Shown: piece by piece, positions 25,769 to 34,766 of the stretch
Layout of the letters: every line of letters begins with the position of its first letter
How positions within the stretch are numbered: position 1 is the stretch's first letter
From: Chitinophagales bacterium
GTDB lineage: Bacteria > Bacteroidota > Bacteroidia > Chitinophagales > CAIOSU01
Assembly (NCBI GenBank): GCA_040877935.1
Contig: JBBDNB010000007.1
Location: forward strand, 1 to 42,075
Length of the DNA stretch: 42,075 bases
Reading direction: 5' to 3'
Program-made: the position numbers and the translations under genes
The notes under the pieces: model-generated
Database searches by the model: none
What the model was told of the DNA's origin: nothing
What the model saw: only the letters and a program-made list of their open reading frames with translations

Positions 25769-25802
25769 AAAAAATGCGGAATTTTTAAGTTCCGCATTTT
25801 TT
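25769..25802. terminator. Bidirectional rho-independent terminator
   Basis: AAAAAATGCGGAA and TTCCGCATTTTTT form a perfect 13-bp stem around TTTTTAAG. A-tract on one side and T-tract on the other let it work for both converging transcripts. It is 20 nt past the stop of the minus-strand gene. Confidence 0.85.
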
Positions 25803-25822
25803 ATAGTTGATTACACAATATT

Positions 25823-27646
25823 TTATTGCATTTCAATCAATTTCTTAGTCAAAGATTTATCGTTCATGGTAACTCTCACAAAGTAAATGCCGTTAGAAGA
25901 AGCATTTTTGGAATTGAAGCTAAAGCGGTGCTCTCCGCTTTGGTGTGTTCCGCTTGCAAGTATTTCCACTCTTTTTCCAAGCATATCATACACTTCGATA
26001 TTCAAGTCTGCTTGCTGAGGCATATCTACAACAATATTGGTGCTTCCCTGGAAAGGATTAGGATATACTTTTACTGATTCTTCATCTAATGCAATATCAT
26101 AAATACCTGTGGTATCTTCAGGTATAAAATTATCACAAGGGTCAGCATCAGGGAAAGGCTCACTTGCATCACACTGAGCCGTAGCTAAAGGATTATGTGG
26201 GACTTCATATGTACCGTCAACGTATTGCATATAGATCAACATCATTTCACCTGTAGTTTCAAAACTCCAGGAAGTCCAGGGAACATTTCCCAACGTTGGG
26301 ATATAACCCTGTGGTTCTTTGTTATGTGCGTTTAAGCTTGTATATCTTGCTTCATGCACTAGTCCGAGGTTCATGTCTATCGGCATCAAAGGTTCAAAAA
26401 ACCTTATGGGTGGGTGTTCCCAGTTGTATTTTTGTACAGACTCCTGTTTTATGTAATCAAAATTTCCATCGTAAAGCATTTGCCCTTTTTTCTGAGGAGC
26501 CGCAGGATCTCTTCTAAAAATATCATAACCAGCTCCCCAGGAATGTGTATGTGTGGAAAGCATGAATAAGCTGACGGTATCCAAGCTGTTTCGAATCACT
26601 TCTTCTGTAAAAGTTGCTGTGACTTTCTCAGGGGGATCATTGGGATCGGAAGGAGGGATATAGAGACTAGTGATTGGGTCTATTGTGATCAGTGTAGATT
26701 TCATCTCTTTCTCAGCGGTTCCCTTTGGCTGTGTATATACATTTAGGTATACTTCAGCGGGAAGAATTTTATCGCTGTTGTAGTTGTATATGTGATAATT
26801 CAGGTCAAGCACCTTGTCTTTTTTCCAAAAGAAAGCCGTTCCATTTGGTAATTCGTATTCAGCATCATTTTGCCAGGCGTTTACAAAGCTGCCACCAAAA
26901 GCATCAGCACCGAGTTCTCTTAATCCTTTCGGTTTGTTTTGTGCATTTGCAGAATCCAGGCTATAGAGGATAAAATGATGGGATTCCGTATTCATTTTCA
27001 CTTCCAGCTTTGTAACCTCCAGGTCATCATCTACCCCAAGATCATAGGGAACAAAATATTCCACTTCCTCATTTGGTTTTAAGAATATAGGTCCCAAGTG
27101 AATTTGGAAACCTTCACATTCCCTAGGTGGTGCCAGTGGGTACAAGCGTTTAACATGATCTTTAGGATTGGCATAGTATTCCGATATTAATTCTTCATTA
27201 TGAATCTTTCCACTTTCTTCAGCTCCATAAAGTATCCATTGACGAATCATTTCAACAGTAGAGTCTGGAAGTGCTGGACGGTTTTCCGGCATGGGGGCAT
27301 TTTCGTCAGGATGCAATAACAAATCACCATCCATGCAGTGTGCTATTTTTCTTAAAAGGAAACTTCTTGCTGGGTCACCGGGGTAGATCAGTTTATTGTT
27401 AACACTATCCCTTGCGTGATTATTGAATATTTTTGCATTTATAAGTGAATCGTAAAGAACAGATTTGCTATTATCTACAAAAAAATCACCATGAGGGGAG
27501 CCTGTACCGTGACAAGATGAAGTGCTACAATTAGTCTGTAGAATAGTGTAAATATTGTCCCAGGTACCTTGTGCTGAGGCTTCATAATTTGAAGAAAAAA
27601 CAGTTAATAATAAAAGCGTTAGTACTGTAGAAAAATGTTTCATCAC
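25823..27646 (-). CDS. Secreted heme-c/copper type II monooxygenase-like fusion with T9SS sorting domain
   Basis: 607 residues. Signal peptide to about residue 25 (EASAQ). An N-terminal cytochrome-like segment carries a CX4CH motif (Cys40, Cys45, His46) and MPENRPALPD, like small cytochromes of Planctomycetes and Bacteroidota. Residues about 175-480 resemble the PHM/dopamine beta-hydroxylase fold with its full copper set: His223-His224 and His285 (CuH), His366-x-His368 and a Met in GEMMLIYM near 468 (CuM). A Por sorting domain (VYPNPF to KLIEMQ) ends the protein. It is therefore exported and may hydroxylate a substrate at C-H using external electrons through the heme. The substrate is unknown. 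Confidence 0.82.
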   Translation of the reverse strand: MMKHFSTVLTLLLLTVFSSNYEASAQGTWDNIYTILQTNCSTSSCHGTGSPHGDFFVDNSKSVLYDSLINAKIFNNHARDSVNNKLIYPGDPARSFLLRKIAHCMDGDLLLHPDENAPMPENRPALPDSTVEMIRQWILYGAEESGKIHNEELISEYYANPKDHVKRLYPLAPPRECEGFQIHLGPIFLKPNEEVEYFVPYDLGVDDDLEVTKLEVKMNTESHHFILYSLDSANAQNKPKGLRELGADAFGGSFVNAWQNDAEYELPNGTAFFWKKDKVLDLNYHIYNYNSDKILPAEVYLNVYTQPKGTAEKEMKSTLITIDPITSLYIPPSDPNDPPEKVTATFTEEVIRNSLDTVSLFMLSTHTHSWGAGYDIFRRDPAAPQKKGQMLYDGNFDYIKQESVQKYNWEHPPIRFFEPLMPIDMNLGLVHEARYTSLNAHNKEPQGYIPTLGNVPWTSWSFETTGEMMLIYMQYVDGTYEVPHNPLATAQCDASEPFPDADPCDNFIPEDTTGIYDIALDEESVKVYPNPFQGSTNIVVDMPQQADLNIEVYDMLGKRVEILASGTHQSGEHRFSFNSKNASSNGIYFVRVTMNDKSLTKKLIEMQ

Positions 27647-27681
27647 TTGTTTTATAAGGGTTTGTTTTAAAAATACTACTC

Positions 27682-27712
27682 CAAATATACGGAATATGAA
27701 TCGGTTTCTAAA
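27682..27712 (-). promoter_or_regulatory. Promoter of the copper monooxygenase-like gene
   Basis: On the minus strand TATATTTG (27689-27682) is a perfect TAnnTTTG box 36 nt upstream of the ATG, and TTTAG lies 18 nt further upstream where TTTG is expected. Consensus match only. Confidence 0.45.
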
Positions 27713-27842
27713 ACATAAATCATACAGATAAGTTCCTGATCAATATGCTTTTACCTGACATTTTTTATTAGGTAAACATCAACTTCCTGATTTTGTTCTC
27801 TAATAGCTTGAATATTCGCATAGAATATATGTTGAAATAAAA

Positions 27843-27868
27843 CAGCTCTGTCTTTTCGGACAGAGCTG
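27843..27868 (-). terminator. Terminator after the bacilliredoxin gene
   Basis: CAGCTCTGTC and GACAGAGCTG make a perfect 10-bp stem with a 6-nt loop. Read on the minus strand it is followed by TTTTATTT. It lies 22 nt after the bacilliredoxin stop and ends the suf-bacilliredoxin direction of transcription. Confidence 0.85.
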
Positions 27869-27890
27869 AATATAACTGTTGCCGATGTGA

Positions 27891-28301
27891 TCAGCAATAC
27901 TCTTGATAAGCTGTTTTAAGGTTTTCAGCGATCATTTCTGCCGGTCTGCCTTCAATATGATGCCTTTCGAGGAAATGCACCAATTTACCATCCTTAAACA
28001 ATGCAATAGAAGGAGAAGAGGGCGGATATGGAATCATATGTTCCCTGGCTTTTGCCACAGCCTCTTGATCCACACCCGCAAAAACGGTGGTAAGATTTCC
28101 GGGCTTTTTATCCCCTTCCAAAGATTGCAATACACCTGGCCTTGCATTTCTGGCAGCACATCCGCAAACGGAATTTACGACCATCAAGGTTGTACCTTTT
28201 GCTTTTACTGCATTATCTACATCATCAGCACTCAGCAATTCCTTAAAGCCATTGCCTGAGAGCTCTTGTTTCATGGGTTCTACTAATTCTGCTGGATACA
28301 T
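27891..28301 (-). CDS. BrxA/BrxB family bacilliredoxin
   Basis: 136-residue thioredoxin-fold protein of the YphP/YqiW group, which removes bacillithiol from mixed disulfides on proteins. The active site is VNSVCGCAARNARPG with Cys46 and Cys48 (CGC rather than CXXC). The MYPAELVEPMKQEL N-terminus, the VFAGVDQEAVAKAR segment and the PPSSPSIALFKDGK cis-proline strand are standard. It lies downstream of sufT on the same strand, 101 nt away, and fits with bshC in the same window: thiol protection linked to Fe-S assembly. Whether it acts on Fe-S proteins is inference. Confidence 0.93.
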   Translation of the reverse strand: MYPAELVEPMKQELSGNGFKELLSADDVDNAVKAKGTTLMVVNSVCGCAARNARPGVLQSLEGDKKPGNLTTVFAGVDQEAVAKAREHMIPYPPSSPSIALFKDGKLVHFLERHHIEGRPAEMIAENLKTAYQEYC

Positions 28302-28402
28302 ATTTATCTGTTTATTGAGTTATTTAATTATTTGTTTATTTTAAAAGCGATTGTCGCTTATGACTTACTACTTATCACTATTCACTTTTAACTATTCACT
28401 TA

Positions 28403-28726
28403 TTAAAGCATTCCAAGTTCAAGTTTGGCTTCCTCCGACATCATTTCCATATCCCAAGGTGGATCGAACACGAGTTCTAGTTTTACTTCATTTACACCTT
28501 CCACGCCTTTTACTTTTTCTTCAATTTCTGCCGGAAGTGATTCCGCAACAGGGCAGGAGGGAGAGGTTAATGTCATGATTAACTCTACATTGTTTCCCGG
28601 ATCTACATTTACCTCATAAATCAATCCCAGCTCATATACATCTACCGGAATTTCGGGATCGTAGCAAGTTTTTAATTCTTGAATGATTGTGTCTTTCAAT
28701 TCCATAAATGATATTGTTTTACTCAT
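28403..28726 (-). CDS. sufT: SufT / MIP18-family Fe-S assembly protein
   Basis: 107-residue DUF59 (MIP18-like) protein that helps mature Fe-S proteins. Features are YDPEIPVDVYELGLIYEV and TSPSCPVAESLPAEIEEKV with the conserved Cys58, then VFDPPWDMEMMSEEAK. The chosen start at 28726 overlaps sufE by 8 nt; Met8 (MELKDTI) is an alternative start. In Bacteroidota the gene commonly ends the suf operon, as here. Confidence 0.9.
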   Translation of the reverse strand: MSKTISFMELKDTIIQELKTCYDPEIPVDVYELGLIYEVNVDPGNNVELIMTLTSPSCPVAESLPAEIEEKVKGVEGVNEVKLELVFDPPWDMEMMSEEAKLELGML

Positions 28727-29159
28727 TCTCTAATTTTGCTTTTTCGTTCAGTGCCAGGGCATAGAGCTTGATTTGCTTGATCATGGCATTCAACCCATTG
28801 GAGCGTTGCGGACTTAAATGCGCCTTTAAACCAATTTTATCAATGAATTCCAATTCGGCATTGACTACATCTTCAGGCTTTTGGCCAGAAAATACGCGCA
28901 GGAGCAAAGCTATAATTCCCTTCGTAATCACAGTATTGCTATCCGCCCTTAATTCCAACAAGCCGTTTTCCTCAAAGGCGTGCAACCAAACTTTTGATTG
29001 ACAACCTTTTACCAATCGATCATCGGTTTTGTATTTATCTTCCAACTCGGGCATTTCCTTTCCCAGATCAATAATATAGTCATAGCGATCCATAGGATCT
29101 TCAAACATCCCAAACTCTTCTACTATTTCAGCTTCTATGTCTTTGATTGCTTGCGGCAT
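28719..29159 (-). CDS. sufE: Cysteine desulfurase partner SufE
   Basis: 146-residue sulfur acceptor that takes the persulfide from SufS and passes it to SufBCD. The acceptor Cys53 is in VKGCQSKVWLHA. The C-terminal SPQRSNGLNAMIKQIK helix is typical. Its ATG overlaps the sufS stop by one base, so translation is coupled to sufS. Confidence 0.95.
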   Translation of the reverse strand: MPQAIKDIEAEIVEEFGMFEDPMDRYDYIIDLGKEMPELEDKYKTDDRLVKGCQSKVWLHAFEENGLLELRADSNTVITKGIIALLLRVFSGQKPEDVVNAELEFIDKIGLKAHLSPQRSNGLNAMIKQIKLYALALNEKAKLENE

Positions 29160-30406
29160 TATTTCAACATTTTTATCGCCCTATTTAAGGCTTCTACAAA
29201 CAAATCTATTTCTTCTTCGCTGTTGTATAGGGCAAATGAAGCCCTACAAGTACCTTCAATTCCAAAGCGGTTCATCAGCGGCTGACAACAATGATGGCCC
29301 GTTCTGAGGGCAATTCCCTGTTTGTCGAGCAATACACCAATATCGTAGCTGTGAATTCCGTCTATTAAAAACGAAACCAATCCGGCAGAATGCATGGAAT
29401 TGCCATATCTTTTAAAACCTTCAATTTCATTGAGTTGATTCAGCGCATATTGCAACAGGTTTTGTTCATGCGCTTCAATATTTTCAATGCCCCATTTATT
29501 CATGAAATCTACGGCTGCTGCCAGTCCTATTCCCCCAGCAATATTGGGAGTACCAGCTTCAAATTTATAGGGCAGCTCATTAAAAGTAGTTTTTTCAAAG
29601 CGCACTTCTTTTATCATTTCGCCACCGCCTTGGTAGGGTGTCATTTTATTGAGCAAATCTTCTTTTCCGTACAAAACGCCTGTGCCAGTTGGTCCAAACA
29701 TTTTATGTCCTGAAAAAGCAAAGAAATCACAATCCAGTTTTTGCACATCTACCTTTAAATGAGGTACAGCTTGTGCGCCATCAAGTAAAGTAATTGCTCC
29801 GTGTTTTTTGGCCATTTGTATCAGCTCCTCTACGGGATTGATAATTCCCATTGCATTGGAGACATAAGATACAGCAAGGATTGCCGTCTTGTCATTGATG
29901 ATTTTGGAGGCTTCTTCCAATATGATTTCCCCACTGTCGTGAATGGGCAAAATGCGCAATGTAGCGCCTGTTTTTTCAGCGGCAATTTGCCAGGGCACAA
30001 TATTGGAATGGTGCTCCATTGTACTGATGACAATTTCATCGCCCGGTTTTAAAAATTCCTGGGCATAGCTGTGCGCCACCAAATTGATTCCCTCCGTAGT
30101 TCCCTTGGTGAAATTGATCAGTTTTGAATCGGGCGCATTGATGAAATCAGCCAATTTTTGTCTGGCAGCCTCATATGCATCGGTGGCTTTTTGGCTTAAA
30201 TAATGTACGCCCCTGTGAATATTGCTATTGTAGGTGCTGTAATATTCATTGATGGCCTCAATTACCTGAATGGGTTTTTGGGAAGTCGCTCCATTGTCAA
30301 AATACACCAGTGGCTTTCCATTTATCTTTTCTTTTAGAATTGGAAATTCCGCTCTTACTTCCTCAATATTGAAAGCTGTAGTTTTTGTCAATGTATCTGT
30401 ACTCAT
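29159..30406 (-). CDS. sufS: Cysteine desulfurase SufS
   Basis: PLP enzyme that takes sulfur from cysteine for Fe-S cluster assembly. 415 residues. PLP Lys235 is in FSGHKMFGPTG; catalytic Cys373 is in RTGHHCCQPLMNRF, the group II (SufS) form with a short loop. FDNGATSQKP near residue 37 and HRGVHYLSQKAT are usual. It is 9 nt from sufD and overlaps sufE. Confidence 0.97.
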   Translation of the reverse strand: MSTDTLTKTTAFNIEEVRAEFPILKEKINGKPLVYFDNGATSQKPIQVIEAINEYYSTYNSNIHRGVHYLSQKATDAYEAARQKLADFINAPDSKLINFTKGTTEGINLVAHSYAQEFLKPGDEIVISTMEHHSNIVPWQIAAEKTGATLRILPIHDSGEIILEEASKIINDKTAILAVSYVSNAMGIINPVEELIQMAKKHGAITLLDGAQAVPHLKVDVQKLDCDFFAFSGHKMFGPTGTGVLYGKEDLLNKMTPYQGGGEMIKEVRFEKTTFNELPYKFEAGTPNIAGGIGLAAAVDFMNKWGIENIEAHEQNLLQYALNQLNEIEGFKRYGNSMHSAGLVSFLIDGIHSYDIGVLLDKQGIALRTGHHCCQPLMNRFGIEGTCRASFALYNSEEEIDLFVEALNRAIKMLK

Positions 30407-30415
30407 TTTGTGTTT

Positions 30416-31723
30416 TTAAGCAGTTTCAAAGCACTGATTAAAGTAATCCTTCAAGTGATTTTTCAATTCCGGGATACTGATATAATCCAGAACTTCACTC
30501 AAAAATGCTTGATTTAAAATGGCTTTTGCTTTTTCCTTTTCAATGCCCCTGGCTTGCAGGTAAAAGAGTTGGTCTTCATTCATCTGACCTGTTGTGGCAC
30601 CGTGACTGCATTTTACATCATCGGCATATATTTCCAATTCAGGTTTGCTGTTGATAGTCGCCTTTTCTGAAAGCAATAGGTTTTTGTTGGATTGAAAGGC
30701 ATTGGTGCGCTGCGCATCTTTCCTTACCAATACTTTTCCATTGAAAACCGCTGTGGAATTGTCATTGTAAGTACCCTTGAACAATTGGTTGCTTTGGCAA
30801 TCTTCCACCGCATGATCTACCAATATGTGATTGTCGGCATGGCTTTTCCCATTTTGGAAAGACAAACCATAAATATTTGTTTCTGCAAAAGGCCCTGTCA
30901 ACTGCACATAGGTATTGTTTCGCAATTTTTGCACATCCTTGATAAATGACCAGGATTTGAAATAACTGTTTTTTTCCTGTTTTACTTTTTGCGATTGCAC
31001 ATGAATGCCCGGGCAATTTTCATTTTCCAATCTGTACCATTCTACCCTGGCACTGGCATTTACGAAAATTTCCTGCAAATCGTTGTAAAGAAAAGTAGCC
31101 GCATTTTTACTTTCAAAATATTCTGCAAATTTCACTTGCGCATTTTCCCCAACATCTATAATGCTCCTATTTTGGACAATTCCATTTTCGGGGATGGCAT
31201 CAAAATGATGGACTATGACAACGGGATGCTCTATGATTTTCCCTGCTTTTATTTTCAAAAAGAGGGCATCTTTTAGAAAAGCTGTATTCAATAAATGCAG
31301 TGGCTCTGTTTCGTGATTCTCGATGGAATCAATGTATTTTTCAATAAAAGCTTTTCCCTCACTGCTTTTCAATTCTTCTTGAACCGAACTTAAAATCAGG
31401 TTTTGGTCAATGATTTTAGAAGCTTCTTGATTGATGTTTCCATTGCTCAATACAATCAAGTTCACCTTTTTCATGCCCAAAACAGGCGATTGTATTTTTG
31501 GATTGGAAACCGGAATATCTTCAACAGGTGTGAAATTGCCTTTGGTCCAAGCTGCAAGATTGCTGTATTTCCAGCTTTCTACTTTAGAGCTGGGCAATCC
31601 TGTTTTCTCAAAATCTTCAAGTGCGTTTTTTTTCTTTTCCTTAAAGGCCTCATTGAGGCTGCCATTTAGGGCATTCACTTGATTTTCGAAAGCTGTTTTG
31701 TATATGCTGATATCAGTTTTCAT
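30416..31723 (-). CDS. sufD: Fe-S cluster scaffold subunit SufD
   Basis: 435-residue beta-helix partner of SufB in the SufBC2D scaffold. The N-terminal half is variable; the C-terminal half holds the conserved region, with DNHILVDHAVEDCQSNQLFK, the VRKDAQRTNAFQSNKNLLLS stretch, KPELEIYADDVKCSHGATTG and an ARGIEKEKAKAIL helix. The HGATTG His of SufD is retained. It is 8 nt after sufC. Confidence 0.96.
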   Translation of the reverse strand: MKTDISIYKTAFENQVNALNGSLNEAFKEKKKNALEDFEKTGLPSSKVESWKYSNLAAWTKGNFTPVEDIPVSNPKIQSPVLGMKKVNLIVLSNGNINQEASKIIDQNLILSSVQEELKSSEGKAFIEKYIDSIENHETEPLHLLNTAFLKDALFLKIKAGKIIEHPVVIVHHFDAIPENGIVQNRSIIDVGENAQVKFAEYFESKNAATFLYNDLQEIFVNASARVEWYRLENENCPGIHVQSQKVKQEKNSYFKSWSFIKDVQKLRNNTYVQLTGPFAETNIYGLSFQNGKSHADNHILVDHAVEDCQSNQLFKGTYNDNSTAVFNGKVLVRKDAQRTNAFQSNKNLLLSEKATINSKPELEIYADDVKCSHGATTGQMNEDQLFYLQARGIEKEKAKAILNQAFLSEVLDYISIPELKNHLKDYFNQCFETA

Positions 31724-31731
31724 AAATAATT

Positions 31732-32484
31732 TTAAACGGCTGTTTCAGTTCTGATCCAATCGTATCCTTTCTCTTCCAATTCCAGGGCGAGTGATTTGTC
31801 TCCGGTTTTTACAATTTTTCCTTCTGCCAATACATGCACAAAATCCGGCACTATATAATCGAGCAATCGCTGGTAGTGCGTAATTACGATAAACGAGCGA
31901 TTTTCATTTCTCAACTTGTTCACTCCATCTGATACAATGCGCAATGCATCGATATCCAAGCCCGAATCGGTTTCATCTAAAACGGCTAATGTAGGATCAA
32001 GCATGGCCATTTGGAAAATTTCGTTTTTCTTTTTCTCTCCTCCGGAAAATCCTTCATTTACGGCACGGGAAATCAACTTGTCGTCAATTTCAACAGATTT
32101 CATTTTTTCGCGCATGGTTTTCAAAAACTGCGCTGCATTCAACGGCTCTTGCCCTCTGTATTTCCTGGTTTCGTTTACAGAAGCTTTCATAAAATTGGCC
32201 ATGGATACGCCCGGGATTTCTACCGGATATTGAAATGCCAGGAATACGCCTTCCTTGGCACGGATTTCAGGATCCCACTCCAATAGGTTTTTGCCATTGT
32301 AAATGATTTCTCCTTTGGTAACTTCATAGCCTTCCCTTCCTGCCAATACGGAAGCCAAGGTACTTTTCCCGGCTCCATTTGGACCCATTATGGCATGTAC
32401 TTCACCTGGGTTTATTTCTAGGTTGAAATCTTTTAGGATTTCCTTGCCCTCTATTTCTACACTTAGGTTTTTAACTTTTAACAT
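31732..32484 (-). CDS. sufC: SUF ATPase subunit SufC
   Basis: 250-residue ABC-type ATPase that powers conformational change in the SufBCD scaffold. Walker A GPNGAGKST (34-42), a Q-loop within FLAFQYPVEIPGV, the NEGFSGGEKKKNE signature and Walker B LAVLDETDSGLD are all present. No membrane domain is encoded nearby, as expected. A 102-nt A+T-rich gap separates it from sufB without a terminator. Confidence 0.97.
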   Translation of the reverse strand: MLKVKNLSVEIEGKEILKDFNLEINPGEVHAIMGPNGAGKSTLASVLAGREGYEVTKGEIIYNGKNLLEWDPEIRAKEGVFLAFQYPVEIPGVSMANFMKASVNETRKYRGQEPLNAAQFLKTMREKMKSVEIDDKLISRAVNEGFSGGEKKKNEIFQMAMLDPTLAVLDETDSGLDIDALRIVSDGVNKLRNENRSFIVITHYQRLLDYIVPDFVHVLAEGKIVKTGDKSLALELEEKGYDWIRTETAV

Positions 32485-32586
32485 TTATTTTATTTTAAAC
32501 TCTAAATTTTAATTACTAAAATCTAAATAATTCTAAAATTTATCAAACTGCTATTGAACTTCAATTTAGCTTTTCATTTTTACTGA

Positions 32587-34038
32587 TTATCCAACCGAAC
32601 CTTCCAAGCTCACTTCCAATAATTTTTGGGCCTCAGCGGCAAATTCCATCGGTAGTTTTTTAAATACTTCCTTGCAATAGCCATTGATGATCAAATTCAT
32701 GGCCACTTCTGGATCCAAGCCTCTTTGATTGCAATAGAACATGATGTCCTCGCCAATTTTGGAAGTTGTGGCTTCGTGTTCTACTTGAGCGGTTTTATTT
32801 TCAATTTCCAAATAAGGAAAAGTATGCGCACCGCATGTTTCTCCAATCAGGAGCGAATCGCATTGGGAGAAATTATAGGCTTTATCGGCTGTTTTGTTCA
32901 TCCGTACCAATCCGCGATAACTGTTTTGGCTTTTTCCGGCAGATATACCTTTTGATACAATTCTGCTTTTGGTGTTTTTGCCAATATGCAACATTTTGGT
33001 TCCGGTATCGGCTTGTTGGTAATTATTGGTTACGGCCACCGAGTAAAATTCTCCAATGGAATTGTCGCCTTTGAGGATTACGCTGGGATATTTCCAGGTA
33101 ATGGCAGAACCGGTTTCAACTTGTGTCCAAGAGATTTTTGAATTTGCGCCATTGCAAATGCCTCTTTTGGTTACAAAATTGTAAATACCGCCTTTTCCAT
33201 TTTCATCACCGGGGTACCAGTTCTGAACGGTGGAGTATTTAATTTCCGCATTTTCCTGAGCTACCAATTCTACTACTGCAGCGTGCAATTGGTTTTCATC
33301 GCGCATGGGAGCGGTGCAGCCTTCCAGATAACTTACATAACTGCCTTCTTCGGCCACAATCAATGTGCGCTCAAACTGCCCGGTATTTTCCGCATTGATC
33401 CTAAAATAGGTGGACAATTCCATAGGGCAGCGCACGCCTTTGGGAATATACACAAATGAGCCATCGGAAAAAACGGCTGCATTCAGTGCTGCGAAATAAT
33501 TATCCCTTACTGGCACAACTGAACCCAAATATTTTTTGACCAATTCGGGGTGATTGTGCACGGCCTCGCTAAATGAGCAGAAAATTATCCCTTTTTTAGA
33601 CAATTCTTTTTTGTAGGTAGTCGCTACCGAAACGGAATCCATCACAGCATCTACGGCTACGCCCGTTAATCTTTTTTGCTCTTGCAGGGAAATTCCCAAT
33701 TTGTCGAAAGTAGCTCTCAATTCAGGATCTACCTCGTCAAGGCTGTCCAATTTTTTCTTGGGTTTGGGCGCAGAATAATAAATCATATTCTGGTAGTCGA
33801 TGGGAGGGTGGTGCAAATGGGCCCAACTGGGTTCCTTCATTTTTAGCCAGGCTTTATAAGCTTTCAGGCGATATTCCAACATCCATTCGGGTTCATTCTT
33901 TTTGGCAGAAATAAAGTGAATGGTTTCCTCTGTCAATCCCTTTGGAGCACTATCGGCATCAAAGTCGCTACTGAAGCCATATTTATACTTTCCTCCGGTT
34001 ACTTCATCTATAATTTTCAGGTCTTCTGATTCTGACAT
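32587..34038 (-). CDS. sufB: Fe-S cluster scaffold subunit SufB
   Basis: 483-residue main scaffold on which new Fe-S clusters form, in complex with SufC and SufD. Conserved blocks include [18 protein letters not shown], the [19 protein letters not shown] segment, [19 protein letters not shown] and SCAH-like [20 protein letters not shown], which bears the cluster Cys. [21 protein letters not shown] in the C-terminal region is standard. First gene of the suf operon, preceded by a good promoter. Confidence 0.97.
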   Translation of the reverse strand: MSESEDLKIIDEVTGGKYKYGFSSDFDADSAPKGLTEETIHFISAKKNEPEWMLEYRLKAYKAWLKMKEPSWAHLHHPPIDYQNMIYYSAPKPKKKLDSLDEVDPELRATFDKLGISLQEQKRLTGVAVDAVMDSVSVATTYKKELSKKGIIFCSFSEAVHNHPELVKKYLGSVVPVRDNYFAALNAAVFSDGSFVYIPKGVRCPMELSTYFRINAENTGQFERTLIVAEEGSYVSYLEGCTAPMRDENQLHAAVVELVAQENAEIKYSTVQNWYPGDENGKGGIYNFVTKRGICNGANSKISWTQVETGSAITWKYPSVILKGDNSIGEFYSVAVTNNYQQADTGTKMLHIGKNTKSRIVSKGISAGKSQNSYRGLVRMNKTADKAYNFSQCDSLLIGETCGAHTFPYLEIENKTAQVEHEATTSKIGEDIMFYCNQRGLDPEVAMNLIINGYCKEVFKKLPMEFAAEAQKLLEVSLEGSVG

Positions 34039-34062
34039 TTCCTTTGTTTTAATGCGCTATGG

Positions 34063-34095
34063 CAAAGTTAAACAATTACTTAGAATAAATCTAAA
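34063..34095 (-). promoter_or_regulatory. Promoter of the suf operon
   Basis: On the minus strand TAACTTTG (34070-34063) matches TAnnTTTG exactly and lies 25 nt before the sufB ATG. TTTAG is found 20 nt upstream (34095-34091), in the place of TTTG. I see no clear operator for an IscR- or SufR-like regulator. Confidence 0.45.
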
Positions 34096-34160
34096 TAACA
34101 TCGATTGTCTAACACAAAGCCAAGCAAAAAGTTTCGTGCAAAAGCAAAGAAAAATAAGGT

Positions 34161-34175
34161 GGAATGCAAAATGAA
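34161..34175. repeat. Direct repeat, left copy, flanking the toxin-antitoxin pair
   Basis: GGAATGCAAAATGAA occurs here and again at 34939-34953, one copy on each side of the toxin-antitoxin genes. It could mark a past insertion of the module, or be chance in an A+T-rich genome. Confidence 0.35.
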
Positions 34176-34220
34176 GCTTGGGGAGATTTTAGTGTTAATT
34201 CCAATTTTGTTGGAAAGATG

Positions 34221-34535
34221 TCATTTCTGTTTCGCTTTCTTACTCAATGTGAGATTTTCAGGGTCTTGTCGGCTATCCCATATTGTCAATATGTATATTT
34301 TATTCCCTGCTTGCTCGTAAAACATTAAGTAATCCCGAACGATTTTAAACCTTGCATTTCCATCATCTGAAAGCTTTCCAATACTTGGGTATATCGAAAT
34401 TAATTGCTCGGCTGATTTGAAGAGATTATTCAAGCTAATGCTATAATGGTTTGACTTATTTTTCTCGACCCAATATTCGAGAATTTCATTCCGTTTTCTT
34501 TTTGCAAGAGGTGACCAAATTACTTCTTTAGCCAT
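34221..34535 (-). CDS. RelE/ParE-family toxin
   Basis: 104-residue basic protein of the RelE/ParE fold. Hallmarks are VIWSPLAKRKRNEILEYW at the N-terminus, ISIYPSIGKLSDDGNARFKIVRDYLMFYE in the middle and IYILTIWDSRQDPENL at the end, where WDSRQDP is typical of the ParE-like branch. ParE toxins block gyrase and RelE toxins cut mRNA; I cannot say which applies. The gene overlaps the antitoxin's stop by 16 nt, a common arrangement. Confidence 0.9.
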   Translation of the reverse strand: MAKEVIWSPLAKRKRNEILEYWVEKNKSNHYSISLNNLFKSAEQLISIYPSIGKLSDDGNARFKIVRDYLMFYEQAGNKIYILTIWDSRQDPENLTLSKKAKQK

Positions 34536-34753
34536 TCATCTATTTCTTTATTTACTTCTTCAGATGATATGCCTTTACCAGCCTTGATTTCTGCTCTGGC
34601 CTGTTCTATTTCTTTTCTTTGCTCATCATTCAATTGATAAACAGTATCGTCAAAGCTGATTTCCAAAAAACGATAAATTTCATCGATAACCTCTTCATCA
34701 TCAATGTTTTTTATTTTATCGATTAGTTTTTTTCTGTGATTTACCTTGCCCAT
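34520..34753 (-). CDS. Antitoxin of the RelE/ParE pair
   Basis: 77-residue acidic and helical protein. The start is ATG 34753 (MGKVNHRKKLIDKI); the longer frame adds 13 hydrophobic residues that overlap the promoter box. The N-terminal helix set is followed by YQLNDEQRKEIEQARAEI and the C-terminal SSEEVNKEIDEWLKK, the usual toxin-binding tail of this family. It lies upstream of the toxin and would be made first. Confidence 0.85.
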   Translation of the reverse strand: MGKVNHRKKLIDKIKNIDDEEVIDEIYRFLEISFDDTVYQLNDEQRKEIEQARAEIKAGKGISSEEVNKEIDEWLKK

Positions 34754-34758
34754 ACTTT

Positions 34759-34766
34759 CAAATATA
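34759..34766 (-). promoter_or_regulatory. -7 box of the toxin-antitoxin operon (possibly leaderless)
   Basis: Read on the minus strand this is TATATTTG, a perfect TAnnTTTG, ending 5 nt before the antitoxin ATG. Transcription starting at the usual distance would begin at or near the A of the ATG, giving a leaderless mRNA. The TTG upstream is not well spaced, so this is tentative. Confidence 0.35.

Larger units (their letters stand above)
25441..25822. other. Convergent intergenic region with repeated GTCAGA motif
   Basis: No ORF. It lies between the 3' ends of miox and the copper oxygenase gene. GTCAGA occurs three times (25614, 25646, 25734), two of them inside 15-bp partial palindromes that are inverted copies of each other. 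CCCTAAAGGG is at about 25512, and a bidirectional terminator closes the right end. Confidence 0.5.

Noticed and set aside
28302-28402. Degenerate ACT(N)TTCACTT repeats and an AAGCGA/TCGCTT hairpin between sufT and the bacilliredoxin gene
   Set aside because: Low-complexity spacer; the hairpin is 6 bp without a T-run, too weak for a terminator call.
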